Origin: a bacterium
GTDB taxonomy: Bacteria > Cyanobacteriota > Vampirovibrionia > Gastranaerophilales > Gastranaerophilaceae
Direction: 5' to 3'
DNA length: 58,345 nucleotides
NCBI GenBank assembly: GCA_017482685.1
Contig: JAFUMP010000002.1
Span: 1-58,345 of the forward strand
Position 1 is the first letter of the stretch; every line of letters begins with the position of its first letter. The translations under genes and the position numbers were made by a program. Shown one piece after another: positions 32,070 to 41,217 of the stretch. The notes under the pieces are model-generated. The model saw only the letters and a list, made by a program, of their open reading frames with translations. It ran no database searches and was not told where the DNA came from.

Positions 32070-32837
32070 ATGAATTTTAATTTTAATAAAGAGCTTGCAG
32101 AAAATTATAAAGCTAATTCTCAAAAAATCAGAGTAATGAGTGAGGATTGGGTAGTTGAAAACGCTTATTGCGTCAAATGCGGTAATAAGCTCTCGCATTT
32201 TGAAAACAATAAACCTGTTGGCGATATGTATTGTTCTAAATGTAGAGAAGAGTTTGAAGTTAAAAGTAATAAAAATGAACTTGGTAAGAAAATTTTTGGA
32301 AGCGGCTATAATGCAATGATGGCAAAGATAGAACAAGGCACTATCCCTAATTTTTTCTATCTAAATTATTCTAAAGAAAACTTAGAAGTTAAAAATCTTT
32401 TAATTATTCCAAAACACTTTTTTACTAAAAGTATTGTTCAAGCTCGTCCACCACTTAAGCCAACGGCAAAACGTGCAGGGTGGATTGGATGTAATATCGA
32501 TGTGTCTTCAATTCCTGAAAAAGGAAAAATTTATATTGTCAAAAATGGTATAGAATGTGACAAAAAAGAAGTGCTAAGAGCTTTTAACTCTATGATTTTC
32601 GTACAAAATTATAAAATTGAGCCAAGAGGTTGGATTTTAGATATTATCAAATGTATAGAAATGCTTGATAAAAAAGAATTCACTTTAGATGATATGTACG
32701 CTTTTGAAGCTGTATTAAAACTTAAACATCCTAATAACAATAATGTTAGGGCTAAAATTCGTCAGATGCTACAGATACTTAGAAACGACAACTATTTAGA
32801 ATTTCACCAAAGAGGTATGTATCGAATTTTGGATTAG
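32070..32837 (+). CDS. dpnI: DpnI-type methyl-directed restriction endonuclease
   Basis: This 255 aa protein is similar along its whole length to DpnI, which cuts GATC only when adenine is N6-methylated. The zinc site is C34xxC37 with C55xxC58. The nuclease residues are Asp52, Glu63 and Lys65 (EFEVKS), each one position earlier than in DpnI as I recall it. The C-terminal winged helix for methyl-DNA reading includes PTAKRAGWIGCNID and FTLDDMYAFE. No DpnC/D partner is adjacent. The host chromosome must lack Dam-type GATC methylation for it to be viable. Confidence 0.93.
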   Translation: MNFNFNKELAENYKANSQKIRVMSEDWVVENAYCVKCGNKLSHFENNKPVGDMYCSKCREEFEVKSNKNELGKKIFGSGYNAMMAKIEQGTIPNFFYLNYSKENLEVKNLLIIPKHFFTKSIVQARPPLKPTAKRAGWIGCNIDVSSIPEKGKIYIVKNGIECDKKEVLRAFNSMIFVQNYKIEPRGWILDIIKCIEMLDKKEFTLDDMYAFEAVLKLKHPNNNNVRAKIRQMLQILRNDNYLEFHQRGMYRILD

Positions 32838-33013
32838 TTCAATCTTTCGACAAAGGCTTTTCTTACGTCTAAGTGAAGGTCTTCTAAATGGATTTCATCT
32901 TTTTTTAGAAGTTGTTCAATTGATTCATAATACTCTTCAAGCATTTCAATATCAGCTTGAATTTCGTCTTGTAGTTCGATTAATTTTTCTACGTCGTTTG
33001 GGGTTAGTTTCAT
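32834..33013 (-). CDS. small acidic hypothetical protein (59 aa)
   Basis: The minus-strand ORF reads MKLTPNDVEKLIELQDEIQ... and is a predicted amphipathic helix pair, strongly acidic. AGGAG lies 6 nt before the ATG. It overlaps the dpnI stop by 4 nt. Upstream lies shared promoter-like element B. Its charge would suit a DNA mimic or an antitoxin-like binder, which is speculation. Confidence 0.6.
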   Translation of the reverse strand: MKLTPNDVEKLIELQDEIQADIEMLEEYYESIEQLLKKDEIHLEDLHLDVRKAFVERLN

Positions 33014-33040
33014 ATCTGGCTCCTGTGCTTGTCTTACACT

Positions 33041-33073
33041 AACATTAATCGCTTACGTCGCAGCACAAATCAA
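33041..33073 (-). promoter_or_regulatory. shared promoter-like element B
   Basis: Minus strand TTGATT, 17 bp, GATTAATGTT, 37 nt from the G to the ATG at 33013. Confidence 0.45.
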
Positions 33074-33223
33074 CCCCAAAGACACAAAAGTTATCAATAT
33101 ATTAGTTTGAAATAAAAGATATCAAATTTTCTTGTTTAAATTGACGTATAATATGCCAAAAGTTATAATAAGTTTAATGAATTACAAATCAAATCTGACA
33201 GACTTTTTTGTAGGGAGGTAATA

Positions 33224-36200
33224 GTGTCTCAAACAATAGATTTAATTGAGCAGCATCTAAAAACACATTCCGAACGCTCAGCTGAAGACATCGCAGCTGT
33301 TTCAAAATTAAAAGCATTATTAGTATGTAATGGCAAAATAGCTACTAATTTTTCAGAAAACGATAAATGGCCAAATATAGATGGGACTTTTGAATATGTC
33401 CAAGATCCAAATATTTCAAGGTTTCCAAAACAAAACTTTTTTGTACAAATAAAAGGTACCGGTTCTTACAATGATTCAGATGGTATTATTAAATATACAT
33501 TAAAAACATTATCTTTTCCGGCCTATATACACAAACACGTTACATATGACCCAGGAATACTTTTTGTTGTTTTAAATCCTACTTCACGTGACAATACACG
33601 CATTTTTTGGAAATACATGTCAACAGAATTTTTAAATTCCATAAATTATGAGCATAAAAGTATAACAATTACATTTTCTCAAGACGAGGAAATTAAAAAT
33701 ACAAACGAGAGTGTCAATATTTTTTGCGAAAAGTTAAATGATATAACTAATAAGCATACCTTTATTAATCAAATTGACGATATCAGTTATACACCAAATG
33801 AAATTGAAAATATTATAAAAAACTGCGACAAAGAAATCTGTAAAAGTATTGAAAAAGATGAGATTTTAAATAGTACAAGAGATGATATTTCTAGAAGAAT
33901 TTTATCAAGACTTCAAGATTTATGTACAGCAACTTTAATTCTTAATGCAATGAAATATTCTCATGGAAAAGTTAATCTTCGTTTTGCTTGGGAATATTCT
34001 TTACTTAATATTGAAACAAAGTATTTAGGTTCTTTTTACAAAGCGTTGAAGTTTATAGGTAGAAGAATTCCAGAAGAGGGACAATCAGAACGTTTAATGC
34101 TAAAATACTATGATTTCTTATGGCAAATAAGAAATTTCTTAAAAGACCAGTTTAATTATAATATTTTACAGAATCTAGAAAATTTCCCCATAAATACAGA
34201 TTTACAAGATGAAACATACTATAAGTTAATCTCAGAAAGACTTAAAGATATTAAAACTGCTTCTGATACATTTAGAGATTCTCGATACTATATTCAGAAA
34301 AAAACCCCCTTCTATATTGGTACTGAAAGATATTATGAAATAACCTTACAACTAGCAGGAGTATATGCAACAAAATATAACAGAATCACGGCATATACAA
34401 AAGATAATATTTCTACGAATTATTCAATACAAATTGACTATGTAGACAAAACTATAGATTTATGGGGAATTGATACAAAAATCAAAATAATTACTAATTG
34501 GCGCGTTTCAATAGACCCTCTGTGTTTAAATAAAATAGGGAAAATATTACACATGCCGACAAAGCTAAATTCAAGACATAGAGAATACCTAAATTTAATG
34601 GATTTTCTTACAAGATCTGGTATTAATTTATTAGAATTAATTGATTTAAAAGAAATACAATTTAAAGCTATTATTGATGAAATTTATTCAACAACAAAAA
34701 CTGAAATTTACAAAGAAATATTATTAAAACTAAAAAATAATTACTCCAGTATTTCTAGAGTAAAAGGGCGTAATACAATTAGGTATTTATTAATAAATTT
34801 AAAAGAAGAAATTATAAAAGATGTATTACCGAATAAATTTACCCAAACATTTCTTAGTGATAAATTGCATATTTCTAGTAAATGTTTCCCTTTTGAAAAA
34901 AATCCCTACATATCAAATTTGGCGGGCAGAAAAACAAGTGATAATAATTTAAAACAAATACTAGATGTAGCTGGTATAGATAAAATGGATCTTGCATATC
35001 CTTATATATACATAAAGAAAAATATTAATGAAACGGGAGAAATATACTATAATCTCGATAAAATTTTAACAACAGAAAACATTGCACGCTATAATTTAAG
35101 TTTAGACGAATGGGAAAAAAGGCAAGGTTATGAAATTATTGCAGATAACGGCATTGTTTCTATTAATTCTTACGAAAAAAGTACGCTTTTTATATTAAAA
35201 AAGCTATTGGAACTATCTCATAAAACAAATAAAGGTCAAAAAGAAATAAATCAAAAATTTATAGAAGAAAATCCTATACGCTTAAATGATGATTTAAAAA
35301 AACAAGCAATAAAAAGTATCTTCATTGATTCTCAAATTTTATTAATATACGGTGCAGCAGGAACAGGAAAAACAACTTTAATTAATATTATCTCAAATTT
35401 ATTAGGCAATCGTAAGAAATTATTCCTTACCAAAACGCATACAGCACTGCAAAATCTCAAACGCAGAATTGAAAATCCCGGTACTAGATCAAGCTTTATA
35501 AGTATAGATAGTTTTACGCAAAGAATATCTGTTGAAGAGTTTGATATTATATTTATTGACGAGTGCAGTACTATCGATAATAAAAAAATGCAGGAATTCC
35601 TTAAAAAAATCAATCCAAATGCATTTATTGTAATGGCTGGGGATATCTATCAAATTGAATCAATCGATTTTGGCAATTGGTTTTTTTATGCAAAAGACAT
35701 TATTAAAAATTCAAATGCTAATATAGAATTACTAAACACATGGAGGACTGATGATGAATCGTTAATTGGCTTATGGGATGAAGTCAGGAACAGTGAAGAA
35801 TTAATAACTGAAAAACTTGTTATAAATGGTCCATACTCAGAAGAAATAGGTGCAAATATTTTAGAGCGTTCCGATGAGGATGAAGTTATATTATGCCTAA
35901 ATTATGATGGTAAGTTCGGTTTAAACAACATGAATAATTATTTCCAAAGCTCAAATACTAAAAGCGAAGCTATAACTTGGCAAGAATGGTCATATAAAGC
36001 TGGAGACCCTATTCTTTTCAATGATTGTGAAAGGTTTTCACTTTTATATAATAACTTGAAAGGACGAATTATTCATATACAGAAAGCAAAAACTCAAATC
36101 ACATTTATTATTGATATTGAAACGATACTTACTGAAAACGACTGTGAAAAAGAAGAATTTGATTTTATTGATATAGTAGATGGAAAAACTAGAATTAAAC

Positions 36201-36532
36201 TGACAATCTATGCATATGATAATAATGTAGCAGAAGAAGATTTTGAAATGATGAGACTTCGTTCTGTCATACCTTTTCAACTTGCCTATGCCATATCTAT
36301 TCATAAAGCACAGGGCTTGGAATATGATTCTGTTAAAGTAATTATACCTCGCAGTAATTCTGAAAAAATAACTCATGGTATTTTTTATACAGCAATTACA
36401 CGGGCCAAAAGAAAATTAAAAATATTCTGGAGTTCTGAAACAATGAAAGATGTAATTGAAAAATTTGGCACTAAAGATAGTAAAAAAAGGAGTTTAGAAA
36501 TAGTTAAAACCAAACTTGCTAAAGAGCAATAA
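33224..36532 (+). CDS. DUF4365 nuclease-like / SF1 helicase fusion
   Basis: This 1102 aa protein starts with GTG, with GGGAGG at 33213-33218. The N-terminal 120 residues match DUF4365: WPNIDGTFEY (Asp53) and FFVQIKGTGS (Gln75, Lys77), a PD-(D/E)xK-like pattern with Gln in place of Glu. A long alpha-helical middle (about 130-690) is unassigned. The C-terminal SF1 helicase has Walker A GAAGTGKTT (710-718), DECS at 779-782, SIHKAQGLEYDSV and motif VI TAITRAKRK (1056-1064), close to RecD/TraA-type helicases. It is a single-gene candidate defence system and the partner genes are not apparent. Confidence 0.82.
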   Translation: MSQTIDLIEQHLKTHSERSAEDIAAVSKLKALLVCNGKIATNFSENDKWPNIDGTFEYVQDPNISRFPKQNFFVQIKGTGSYNDSDGIIKYTLKTLSFPAYIHKHVTYDPGILFVVLNPTSRDNTRIFWKYMSTEFLNSINYEHKSITITFSQDEEIKNTNESVNIFCEKLNDITNKHTFINQIDDISYTPNEIENIIKNCDKEICKSIEKDEILNSTRDDISRRILSRLQDLCTATLILNAMKYSHGKVNLRFAWEYSLLNIETKYLGSFYKALKFIGRRIPEEGQSERLMLKYYDFLWQIRNFLKDQFNYNILQNLENFPINTDLQDETYYKLISERLKDIKTASDTFRDSRYYIQKKTPFYIGTERYYEITLQLAGVYATKYNRITAYTKDNISTNYSIQIDYVDKTIDLWGIDTKIKIITNWRVSIDPLCLNKIGKILHMPTKLNSRHREYLNLMDFLTRSGINLLELIDLKEIQFKAIIDEIYSTTKTEIYKEILLKLKNNYSSISRVKGRNTIRYLLINLKEEIIKDVLPNKFTQTFLSDKLHISSKCFPFEKNPYISNLAGRKTSDNNLKQILDVAGIDKMDLAYPYIYIKKNINETGEIYYNLDKILTTENIARYNLSLDEWEKRQGYEIIADNGIVSINSYEKSTLFILKKLLELSHKTNKGQKEINQKFIEENPIRLNDDLKKQAIKSIFIDSQILLIYGAAGTGKTTLINIISNLLGNRKKLFLTKTHTALQNLKRRIENPGTRSSFISIDSFTQRISVEEFDIIFIDECSTIDNKKMQEFLKKINPNAFIVMAGDIYQIESIDFGNWFFYAKDIIKNSNANIELLNTWRTDDESLIGLWDEVRNSEELITEKLVINGPYSEEIGANILERSDEDEVILCLNYDGKFGLNNMNNYFQSSNTKSEAITWQEWSYKAGDPILFNDCERFSLLYNNLKGRIIHIQKAKTQITFIIDIETILTENDCEKEEFDFIDIVDGKTRIKLTIYAYDNNVAEEDFEMMRLRSVIPFQLAYAISIHKAQGLEYDSVKVIIPRSNSEKITHGIFYTAITRAKRKLKIFWSSETMKDVIEKFGTKDSKKRSLEIVKTKLAKEQ

Positions 36533-36579
36533 TAATTTTGTACAAAACTATTTATTAAATTATGTTAAATAAAATATAA

Positions 36580-36585
36580 TATAAT
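36580..36585 (+). promoter_or_regulatory. -10 box of ogt (leaderless)
   Basis: TATAAT (an overlapping second TATAAT at 36575-36580), 6 nt, then ATG at 36592. No ribosome binding site is present. Confidence 0.5.
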
Positions 36586-36591
36586 TGTATC

Positions 36592-37065
36592 ATGTCTAAC
36601 AAACTTCATTACAAATCTACCATTGGTGTTTTAGAAATCAAACTCGAAAACGACTTTATTTTAGGACTTAAAGTCGTTGAAAGTTGTGACAACGTTTCTG
36701 AAGTAACAGGCTATTTTGCTCAAGTTGCAAAACAACTTGACGAATATTTTGCTGGGAAAAGAACTAAATTTGAGCTAAAAATTTCACCTAAGGGAACTGA
36801 ATTTCAGAAAAAAGTTTGGGCTGAATTATTGAAAATCCCTTATAGTAAAACGAAATCTTATCAAGAAATCGCTGAAGCGATTGGAAAATCTAGCGCACAA
36901 AGAGCTGTTGGCTCAGCGTGCAATAAAAATCCAATTTTACTCATCATTCCTTGCCATAGAGTTGTTTCAAAAACCGGCAAACTAACAGGTTTTGCTTGTG
37001 GTGTTGATAGAAAAGAACAACTTTTGAAATTGGAAGCTAATCGATGCTTTCAGGATAATTTATGA
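36592..37065 (+). CDS. ogt: methylated-DNA-protein-cysteine methyltransferase
   Basis: This 157 aa suicide DNA-repair protein takes the methyl group of O6-methylguanine onto Cys. The active-site motif is PCHRVV, in the segment ILLIIPCHRVVSKTG. A helix-turn-helix-like YQEIAEAIGKSSAQRAVGSA precedes it. Length is standard. It overlaps the convergent gene at 37037 by 29 nt. Confidence 0.96.
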   Translation: MSNKLHYKSTIGVLEIKLENDFILGLKVVESCDNVSEVTGYFAQVAKQLDEYFAGKRTKFELKISPKGTEFQKKVWAELLKIPYSKTKSYQEIAEAIGKSSAQRAVGSACNKNPILLIIPCHRVVSKTGKLTGFACGVDRKEQLLKLEANRCFQDNL

Positions 37066-37252
37066 AAAATGCATTAACTTGGTCTGCATCACGACGAAGA
37101 TTTTTTACAATTGGTGCGAGGTTATAAAGTTCTTCATATTCCTTTTGTGACGAGCAAAAATAATCAATCACAACCGCTGTGTTGTAAATATTTTCAGCAT
37201 ATCGCTCTAACTTTTTAAAATCTTTTCTTTTGATAACAAATCTTTCTTCCAT
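37037..37252 (-). CDS. small hypothetical protein (71 aa)
   Basis: ATG 37252 is chosen because AAAGGAGGTT lies just upstream. An extension of nine codons to 37279 would begin inside the promoter-like element. The product (MEERFVIKRKDFKKLERYA...) is helical with a conserved-looking VVIDYFCSSQKEYEELYN, charged, without membrane segments. Function unknown. Confidence 0.6.
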   Translation of the reverse strand: MEERFVIKRKDFKKLERYAENIYNTAVVIDYFCSSQKEYEELYNLAPIVKNLRRDADQVNAFFINYPESID

Positions 37253-37274
37253 ACACAACCTCCTTTTAGGTTGT

Positions 37275-37307
37275 AACATACATCAATTGGGAGTAGGTGG
37301 AAGTCAA
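37275..37307 (-). promoter_or_regulatory. shared promoter-like element C
   Basis: Minus strand TTGACT, 17 bp, GATGTATGTT, 32 nt from the G to the ATG at 37252. Confidence 0.45.
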
Positions 37308-37314
37308 GTAAATT

Positions 37315-38631
37315 TTAAAACATACCATACGTATTAAAGAACACTACTTTATGATTATCTTTAAAAGCTTCCTTAATATCTTTTGAAGGTTGATTGAAAC
37401 ATCCTACATAGATTTTTTCTAAATTAGTGTTATTATTTATTGCTTCAATAATATGCTTGTCGCTATTCATGAAAGATAATCCATGAGTAAGTAACGTTCC
37501 GCTTAATGTTTTAAACTCGTTGTAGCACTTGGTTAGATAAGGGGATTTGCTTATTCTTTCTACTTTTGCTTCTGGAGTACTTTCTAAAACAGTTAGAGGT
37601 TCAAAACCAGAATCCCATTTTTGCTTTATCTTATCAACCATCTTGTTGAATTCTTCAGCTTTTACTTTGATTGTTTCTTCATTATTTTCTATCAAATGAA
37701 ATGCTCCATGTAAGTAAAAAATAGTCTGTTTGTTTCGTTCATTCCAAGTTTCACTTAAGAAACCATCTGTAACAGAAAGCTTCATTTCTTCTTTGTTCTG
37801 TTCAACTGATTGAAGTTTTGTTTCTAATGCCGATGTTGCTATAGTATCTAATTTATTGCTTTCTTCCCCTAATAATTCACTTTCTGTTTTCTTTGCTTCA
37901 AATGCTTTATAAACTTCAGGAATAACTTTTGTCCAACCGCCTAAAATTTTCCCTTCCGATTCTGCAATGCTCTTTTGTAATAATATTTCATCTTTACAAG
38001 ATATACTTAGCTTATAGTCTTCATTCTCTTTCATATACTTTGCAAACATTTCATTTCTGACAGATTTTATACATTTATCATTAGTTGAATCCAGTTTTTT
38101 CTTCGTGTCAGTATATTCTTTTGTACCTTCTGGGATTGAGTTTAATTGTTCTTTGAGGTTTGAATAATCTACTATATCTTTATCGCCAAAGTTAATAAAT
38201 CTCATGGTCATCCAATATAACAATGGGTCATAGTTTAGTGTAAAAACTTTGTTAAAACAGTTGAAAAAATCCTTATATTTAGCAAGCTTCTCGTCTGTAA
38301 AATCTTCGATATCATTTAAAGATTTTGGCATAAGATTATATAACGTATCAATAAATTCTTTATGCAACTGGCTTTTTATCCAACGATCAATTATAACTTT
38401 TGGAACAGTTAAACTTGGATTATCATCACTAACTTTTGCTTGTGTTTGTTCTATGCACTTTTCAATATCAACAATTTCTTTCAAATCTTGTAATGAAGGC
38501 ATATGTTGCAAGATTTGATATTGATTAAATGCTTGATTACAATAACTCATTGAAAAACCATTTCCTAATAAAACACTACAATTAGTACCTAATTCTTTCT
38601 TTACATCTTCCCAAGTTAATAAATCTGTCAT
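37315..38631 (-). CDS. DUF4917 (SIR2-like fold) protein next to the RM gene
   Basis: This 438 aa protein shows the DUF4917 order: VLLGNGFSMSY near the N-terminus (Rossmann loop), VFTLNYDPLLYWMTMRF, FYLHGAFHLIE and LLTHGLSFMNSDKHIIEA. These blocks are those of SIR2-like domains that bind and may hydrolyse NAD+. A helical insertion of roughly 120 residues lies between the second and third blocks. AGGAGG precedes the ATG. It is 61 nt downstream of the RM gene on the same strand, probably one operon. It is likely a nucleotide-depleting or guarding component; this is inferred. Confidence 0.75.
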   Translation of the reverse strand: MTDLLTWEDVKKELGTNCSVLLGNGFSMSYCNQAFNQYQILQHMPSLQDLKEIVDIEKCIEQTQAKVSDDNPSLTVPKVIIDRWIKSQLHKEFIDTLYNLMPKSLNDIEDFTDEKLAKYKDFFNCFNKVFTLNYDPLLYWMTMRFINFGDKDIVDYSNLKEQLNSIPEGTKEYTDTKKKLDSTNDKCIKSVRNEMFAKYMKENEDYKLSISCKDEILLQKSIAESEGKILGGWTKVIPEVYKAFEAKKTESELLGEESNKLDTIATSALETKLQSVEQNKEEMKLSVTDGFLSETWNERNKQTIFYLHGAFHLIENNEETIKVKAEEFNKMVDKIKQKWDSGFEPLTVLESTPEAKVERISKSPYLTKCYNEFKTLSGTLLTHGLSFMNSDKHIIEAINNNTNLEKIYVGCFNQPSKDIKEAFKDNHKVVFFNTYGMF

Positions 38632-38692
38632 AGTAAATTCCTCCTAAACCTATTATTTAGGAAGAGTTGTTTTTATTCAAGTTCATGTAAAT

Positions 38693-41128
38693 TTATTTAA
38701 TATACTCTAGGTATTCGAGCAATTTTTTCTGCTCAAGATATTTCATGTAGTCTTCCATGTATTTATAGTCTGGTTCACCTTTTGAGTTTACTGGAAGCAT
38801 TATTTTTTGGCGCAACATTCTTGATTCACAAAATTTATATCCATACATATATTTACTCTTTTGCTTAAGGATTACTGATTTCATAAAAAGTAGAACATAC
38901 TTGTTATCAGTATAATTTTTAAGATGGAAACGTTTCACTGAATCTGTAAACAAACAAGAATATGGATGATAAAAGCTTATTGCAACACCATTTCCGTCAT
39001 AATTAACTCCTAGAACATTTTTATCTAACGAAGAATTTGTATTATTTACATAATTTGTTATTCCATTTCCATTATCTGTTGCACCGATAAAAGGGGTTAC
39101 ACCCTCAACCATTTTTGATGTCGTTAATCGTTTCCCAGATTTTATTATAAATATATCAGAAATTTCAAAAGACTCCCATTTTTTTAGTAAATCCAACTTA
39201 TAAACATTACTTCTTGATATTTTTTGTTTTGCATCTTTAAAGAGGTATTTTTTACCAGTAATAACTTTTTCAAATTCAAATGTTAAGTAATCTGTTATTG
39301 CTTGTTCAAAGTAATTTTCATCAGGAATTTCATCATTAAAATAATAAAAAGAGTGAAGCCATTCATCATCTGGTTTAATTGTAGATTTAACTATAAAATC
39401 AATTGGGGCATTAATTCTATCAAACCACACGTCAAGTAGATGTTGTTTCTTGTCTTTAGCATATTCTGTCTCTATCAATCCAACGTGCGGAGCGACTTTG
39501 AAACCATCGTTTTTGAAATTTATAAATTTACACTCTTTGTTAACGGGATGAGGTTTATGTGCAGTAAAAATTGCAATACAAGTATGCACACCTACTCCAA
39601 AAAATGTATTTTCACTTAAAGTTATAACGCCTTCTAAGGTATGATGTTTTAATATGCTTTCTTTATAGTTTTGTTCATCTTTTGTCTTACCAGTTAAAGA
39701 AGATTGAGGAATAATTACAATAGCTTTACCATCTTCTGCCAATGAATCTAGTAAGTGTTCAACAAAACTTATTTCATATAGTGATGGGTTAGCTTTTGAA
39801 CCTTGACTATATGGTGGATTCATCATGCCGACAGTTGCACCTTTTAATTGTAATTCTGAATCTTTACATCTTAAGAAATCTTCATCTACAAGGTTACTTT
39901 TACCATCACCACGAATAATCATGTTTGATGTAGCAATAGTAAACATATAAGGTTGAAGTTCGATACCATGAAGTTGGTTTTTACGAATATTTTCCCTTTG
40001 GTTGTCATCCTTAGCTTTCTTCAACATATTATGCATTGCTGCAATAAGGAATCCAGCTGTACCACAACAAGGGTCAAGCACGACATCATCAGGTTTTAAA
40101 TCTACCAAATCACAAAACAGTTGAGTTATATGTTTTGGAGTAAGAATAATACCTAACGTTTGTCCATCACCACCAGAATAACTCATAAATTCACCGTAAA
40201 ATCTGCCTAAATAATCTTCTGCGGTTTTTGTGTATTTTATAGTTTTGTAGATATTATCATAAATTTGTTCTGCATAGTATTTAAGAGGTGTTTTACCTAA
40301 TGTTTTGTTCTTTTCATTAAGGATTTTAGTATCTCTTATGACAGCAAATTGTGTTAATAGCTTATCTTTCTTGACCGTCGGTGATACTTTCGAGCGTTGA
40401 AGATTTTTATCAATAGCTGCATAAATCTTACTACCATCTGTATCTATGTCATCACCGTTTAATTGCTCAAGATTAAAAGAGCCTTTCTCAATTTCCCTAA
40501 GAGCAAGTAATATACCAGATACAACAAGAGGTTTTTGAGTATCTTGCAAGTTTCCATAATTGCGTAAATCTTCATGTAGATTCTTTGCAAACTTAAGAAT
40601 TTCAGTAGTTTCTTTTTGTAAATCGGTATTTTCACCTAAAACTTCTCTAGTGTAGTATTCATCTATATTTTCTTCATTGAAGATATAGAAAGATTCAACA
40701 TCAGGCATTACTTTGCAATATTCACGTTCATTTATAAAGAGAGGTGTTATTTTGTGATGTTTTTCATTGCCAGATACACCAAAGGCAATAATCTTTTTGT
40801 TGTGAGTATTATTTATAAGGTGCTTACCATAGAAATAAGCCCCATTGACTGCATAATCTGTTACAGACTTTGTTTCAGTACATATTAACTCTTTTTCGTT
40901 ATACTTTACATGTTTTGATAAATCAGATTTATCTTCTATAACAAGTAAAAAATCTTTGACAGCACCAACATATTCTGGATAACCAACATTGCCAGTACCT
41001 TTTTTAGAAGCAGTTTTTAGTGCTTCATCAACTTCTTTAATTGAACATCCTTGTGGGTCAAGACAAATACCAGCTTCTTTAAGTAGGTCATAAACCCAAA
41101 GGTCAGTTTTAACTTCTCTCTTTGCCAT
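38693..41128 (-). CDS. single-chain restriction-modification protein (nuclease, N6-adenine methylase, specificity domain)
   Basis: This 811 aa protein has a nuclease-like N-terminus (Pro51-Glu52 in GYPEY, Glu65-Asp66-Lys67 in LLVIEDK). A gamma-class DNA methylase follows with DPCCGTAGF (352-360) and NPPY (437-440). From about 660 there is a target-recognition domain resembling type I HsdS (KWESFEISDIFIIKSGK, LTTSKMVEG). This is the type IIG/IIB-like R-M-S fusion design. AGAGGTG precedes the ATG. No separate HsdR or HsdS is adjacent. Confidence 0.85.
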   Translation of the reverse strand: MAKREVKTDLWVYDLLKEAGICLDPQGCSIKEVDEALKTASKKGTGNVGYPEYVGAVKDFLLVIEDKSDLSKHVKYNEKELICTETKSVTDYAVNGAYFYGKHLINNTHNKKIIAFGVSGNEKHHKITPLFINEREYCKVMPDVESFYIFNEENIDEYYTREVLGENTDLQKETTEILKFAKNLHEDLRNYGNLQDTQKPLVVSGILLALREIEKGSFNLEQLNGDDIDTDGSKIYAAIDKNLQRSKVSPTVKKDKLLTQFAVIRDTKILNEKNKTLGKTPLKYYAEQIYDNIYKTIKYTKTAEDYLGRFYGEFMSYSGGDGQTLGIILTPKHITQLFCDLVDLKPDDVVLDPCCGTAGFLIAAMHNMLKKAKDDNQRENIRKNQLHGIELQPYMFTIATSNMIIRGDGKSNLVDEDFLRCKDSELQLKGATVGMMNPPYSQGSKANPSLYEISFVEHLLDSLAEDGKAIVIIPQSSLTGKTKDEQNYKESILKHHTLEGVITLSENTFFGVGVHTCIAIFTAHKPHPVNKECKFINFKNDGFKVAPHVGLIETEYAKDKKQHLLDVWFDRINAPIDFIVKSTIKPDDEWLHSFYYFNDEIPDENYFEQAITDYLTFEFEKVITGKKYLFKDAKQKISRSNVYKLDLLKKWESFEISDIFIIKSGKRLTTSKMVEGVTPFIGATDNGNGITNYVNNTNSSLDKNVLGVNYDGNGVAISFYHPYSCLFTDSVKRFHLKNYTDNKYVLLFMKSVILKQKSKYMYGYKFCESRMLRQKIMLPVNSKGEPDYKYMEDYMKYLEQKKLLEYLEYIK

Positions 41129-41217
41129 ACTACACCTCTGCTACAAGGATTATATAAAAATTTTTATATAATCAAATCCTCTAAACAGTTTAATAATACT
41201 ACTTTTGAAGTTGATTC

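Noticed and set aside
36044-36376. 110 aa minus-strand ORF inside the helicase gene
   Set aside because: Antisense shadow with cysteine/phenylalanine-rich noise and no start signals.
27519-38631. Thoeris made from the TIR-like gene and the SIR2-like DUF4917 gene
   Set aside because: They are 9 kb apart on opposite strands, and the DUF4917 gene lacks a SLOG domain and is linked to the RM gene instead.
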